From contig NC_092568.1 in assembly GCF_037975245.1 (NCBI RefSeq), positions 16,761,001 through 16,825,000 of the forward strand: a stretch of DNA of 64,000 bases, given 5' to 3'. Below the pieces are notes generated by a model. It searched no databases. It saw only the letters and a program-made list of their open reading frames with translations, and was not told the origin of the DNA. Source of the DNA: Apostichopus japonicus (lineage: Eukaryota; Echinodermata; Holothuroidea; Aspidochirotida; Stichopodidae). The position numbers and the translations under genes are program-made. Numbering within the stretch: position 1 is the first letter of the stretch; each line of letters begins with the position of its first letter. Positions 62,172-64,000 of this stretch are shown piece by piece.

Positions 62172-62749
62172 TGAAATGTCAGGCTCTCTACCTCTTACAT
62201 CTTTACCTATACACAGTCACAGACACTTTTGAGATCATACTTTCATATAAAATGTTCCAACGTTCATGAAAATTAATCGGATGTGGCAGCAACCGGACAA
62301 GTACTAATACCTGCTGTGAGGGCCTAAAGGTACAGTTGATTACAATAAGCTTCACTGAAATTACTCTGCAATTCAGGCTTCAGTTATACTCCAGTAAATT
62401 GAAAGTATGAAACTTGGTGTTCTGGGTTGTTAGAATATACTGTATATTGTAGTCAGAACTGTGGCCAAAATATAATCTTGTCAAGGATAGAACATACATC
62501 AATTTAAATGTAAAGAACTGTATACTGTAGCTTCATTGTGATTAAAGGTTTATCTCAATGATTAGTGCAAAGTTACTGTGGCAACAGCACTACACCTGTG
62601 TCCCTCTTGGCTTTAATGCTTTTGAATGTCTAATACACTAACGTTACTCCTTTAGTGATAAACAAATAGTACGTACAGGCTGCAATAATTAACCTTAACT
62701 CATTTAATTGCAGTCAAGTTTAGCCAAGTAGACAAGTATTAAATTCATT

Positions 62750-62840
62750 ACTGTTTGCCTGCTTGAGATATCGTGTTCACAAGGTTTCTAGTTTACGCTC
62801 TGGTGACCCCATGGTCACACTACAGGTGTACTATGATCAA
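62750..62840. repeat. Short fragment of the dispersed repeat
   Basis: 'gagatatcgtgttcacaaggtttctag' followed by gctctggtgacccca is the downstream segment of the TGACCT-type repeat. Confidence 0.35.
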
Positions 62841-64000
62841 TTTCAAATCTTCATATTTCTTGTATTTCAGATGAAAGATAGATAAAAAGCAGCATTTTTG
62901 CATTGTGCTGTGAAATTTAACAATTACTACCGACTAGTGCTCAAACTTTAAAGACTACAATTAATCAAAGTCTGACAAGACTTTTTGGGTTTTTTTCAAC
63001 ATCTGAGCATCAATTAATGACTAATGAATACTTTCCATACAAATCGTTTAATCTCCAACACCTTTCATAATATTTAGCATGTGCACCAGCAATTCAGCAA
63101 ATTCTCAGGGAATAATGAAGTGTTAACATTTATGTGTACCAGTTTTGGAATGCTCTGAATTTTGTCCCTCATAAAATACATTTCCTGTGTAAAAAGCTTT
63201 GCTATACTCATACTGTACATAGTATTTGGACTTTGTATAGCAATCTGAATATTTTGCATAGTATTTTGCGATGAGATACTGGAAATATTATTCCGTTTTT
63301 TCTGTTTAAATTCCTCTACATTAATTCAAATGGACTCGAGAAGTCAAATTACGTACTTTTCTGACATTTAGAACCCTCATTCAAATTTACCAAAAATGGA
63401 TACAAAAGCTGCACAGGAACAATTTATCAGAGCAGAAGTGTTTCAGCGGAAACGATAAACCACCAAGACTGGATTTTCAATACACACAGTAATGTCTAGT
63501 GTATATATGAGGAAGTAATTCTTACTTTCAATGTTGAATGCTTAGAAAATGTGTACACCATGAACTTTATACATACCACAGAAACTGGGTAGAATTTGCA
63601 AACTCCAGACAGGGGAGAGGCAGGGAGGGAGGGAGAAAGAATGAAACAACCCCACAGTTGAAAATTGAAGCACCCCCCACTCCCTCAATGTTTATAACAT
63701 CAATGAGCATGCAATGATAGTAAACAGACAGACCATAAGACTGTAGTTTGAATCTACCATATTTTTATATATTTATAGCGTGCATACAGATCAGTGCACA
63801 AATTTATCACACACAGTAATAATTGACATAGGAAAGCATATTAATTTGACATACTTCACAAAAAGATGGATTCCTCTGACAAGAACTTTTCAATGCATTT
63901 ATGCGTCTACAAGTAGTATGTCGACATATATTTAGAAGTCACACGCAAGAACAATGCTTGCCAAATTATAATATCATCAAATTATTGCCAACTTGCAATA

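Larger units (their letters stand above)
59176..64000 (-). other. Upstream intron or 5' region of the ELM2/SANT gene
   Basis: No convincing exon, promoter or CpG-rich start was recognised here. It holds repeats listed separately. The acceptor at 59176-59178 shows that at least one more 5' exon exists, unidentified. Confidence 0.5.

Overview
This is a eukaryotic, intron-rich, AT-rich window, not bacterial. Two protein-coding genes can be reconstructed from homology plus GT-AG splice sites with matching codon phase. They lie tail to tail.

(1) Positions 310-4999, plus strand: the last six coding exons of DNAL1, the leucine-rich-repeat axonemal dynein light chain 1. Its first exons lie left of the window. 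A plausible AATAAA follows at 5812.

(2) Positions 59175-11142, minus strand: fourteen coding exons of a large nuclear co-repressor-type protein of the TRERF1/ZNF541 family. Order from the N-terminus: long disordered region, AT-hook-like basic motif, three clustered C2H2 fingers, a fourth finger, a conserved proline motif, ELM2, SANT, two more C2H2 fingers. All 13 junctions keep the reading frame and give about 1,658 residues from the first in-frame Met. A 27 kb intron (30501-57510) separates the first recognised coding exon from the rest. Upstream 5' exons, if any, were not recognised and may lie right of the window.

The rest is intron or intergenic DNA rich in repeats. The best-supported are: a retroposed SINE-like copy whose head is the 5' 45 nt of U2 snRNA, bounded by a 9-bp target duplication (54253-54444); a non-autonomous hAT element with 8-bp duplications (50061-51065); two inverted copies of a TTAA-flanked MITE (2848-3194 and 61672-62030), one inside a larger fold-back; and a dispersed family carrying spaced TGACCT half-sites that form perfect DR4 and DR1 nuclear-receptor-type arrays. 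There are also microsatellites, minisatellites and a local duplication that copied half a zinc-finger exon with its splice donor.

Organism: the close match of DNAL1 to vertebrate DNAL1, a TRERF1/ZNF541 protein that mixes features of the vertebrate paralogues, and compact exons in repeat-rich introns suggest an invertebrate deuterostome. An echinoderm such as a sea cucumber is my guess, but the species cannot be fixed from this window. No operon, CRISPR array, intact virus or intact transposase gene was seen.
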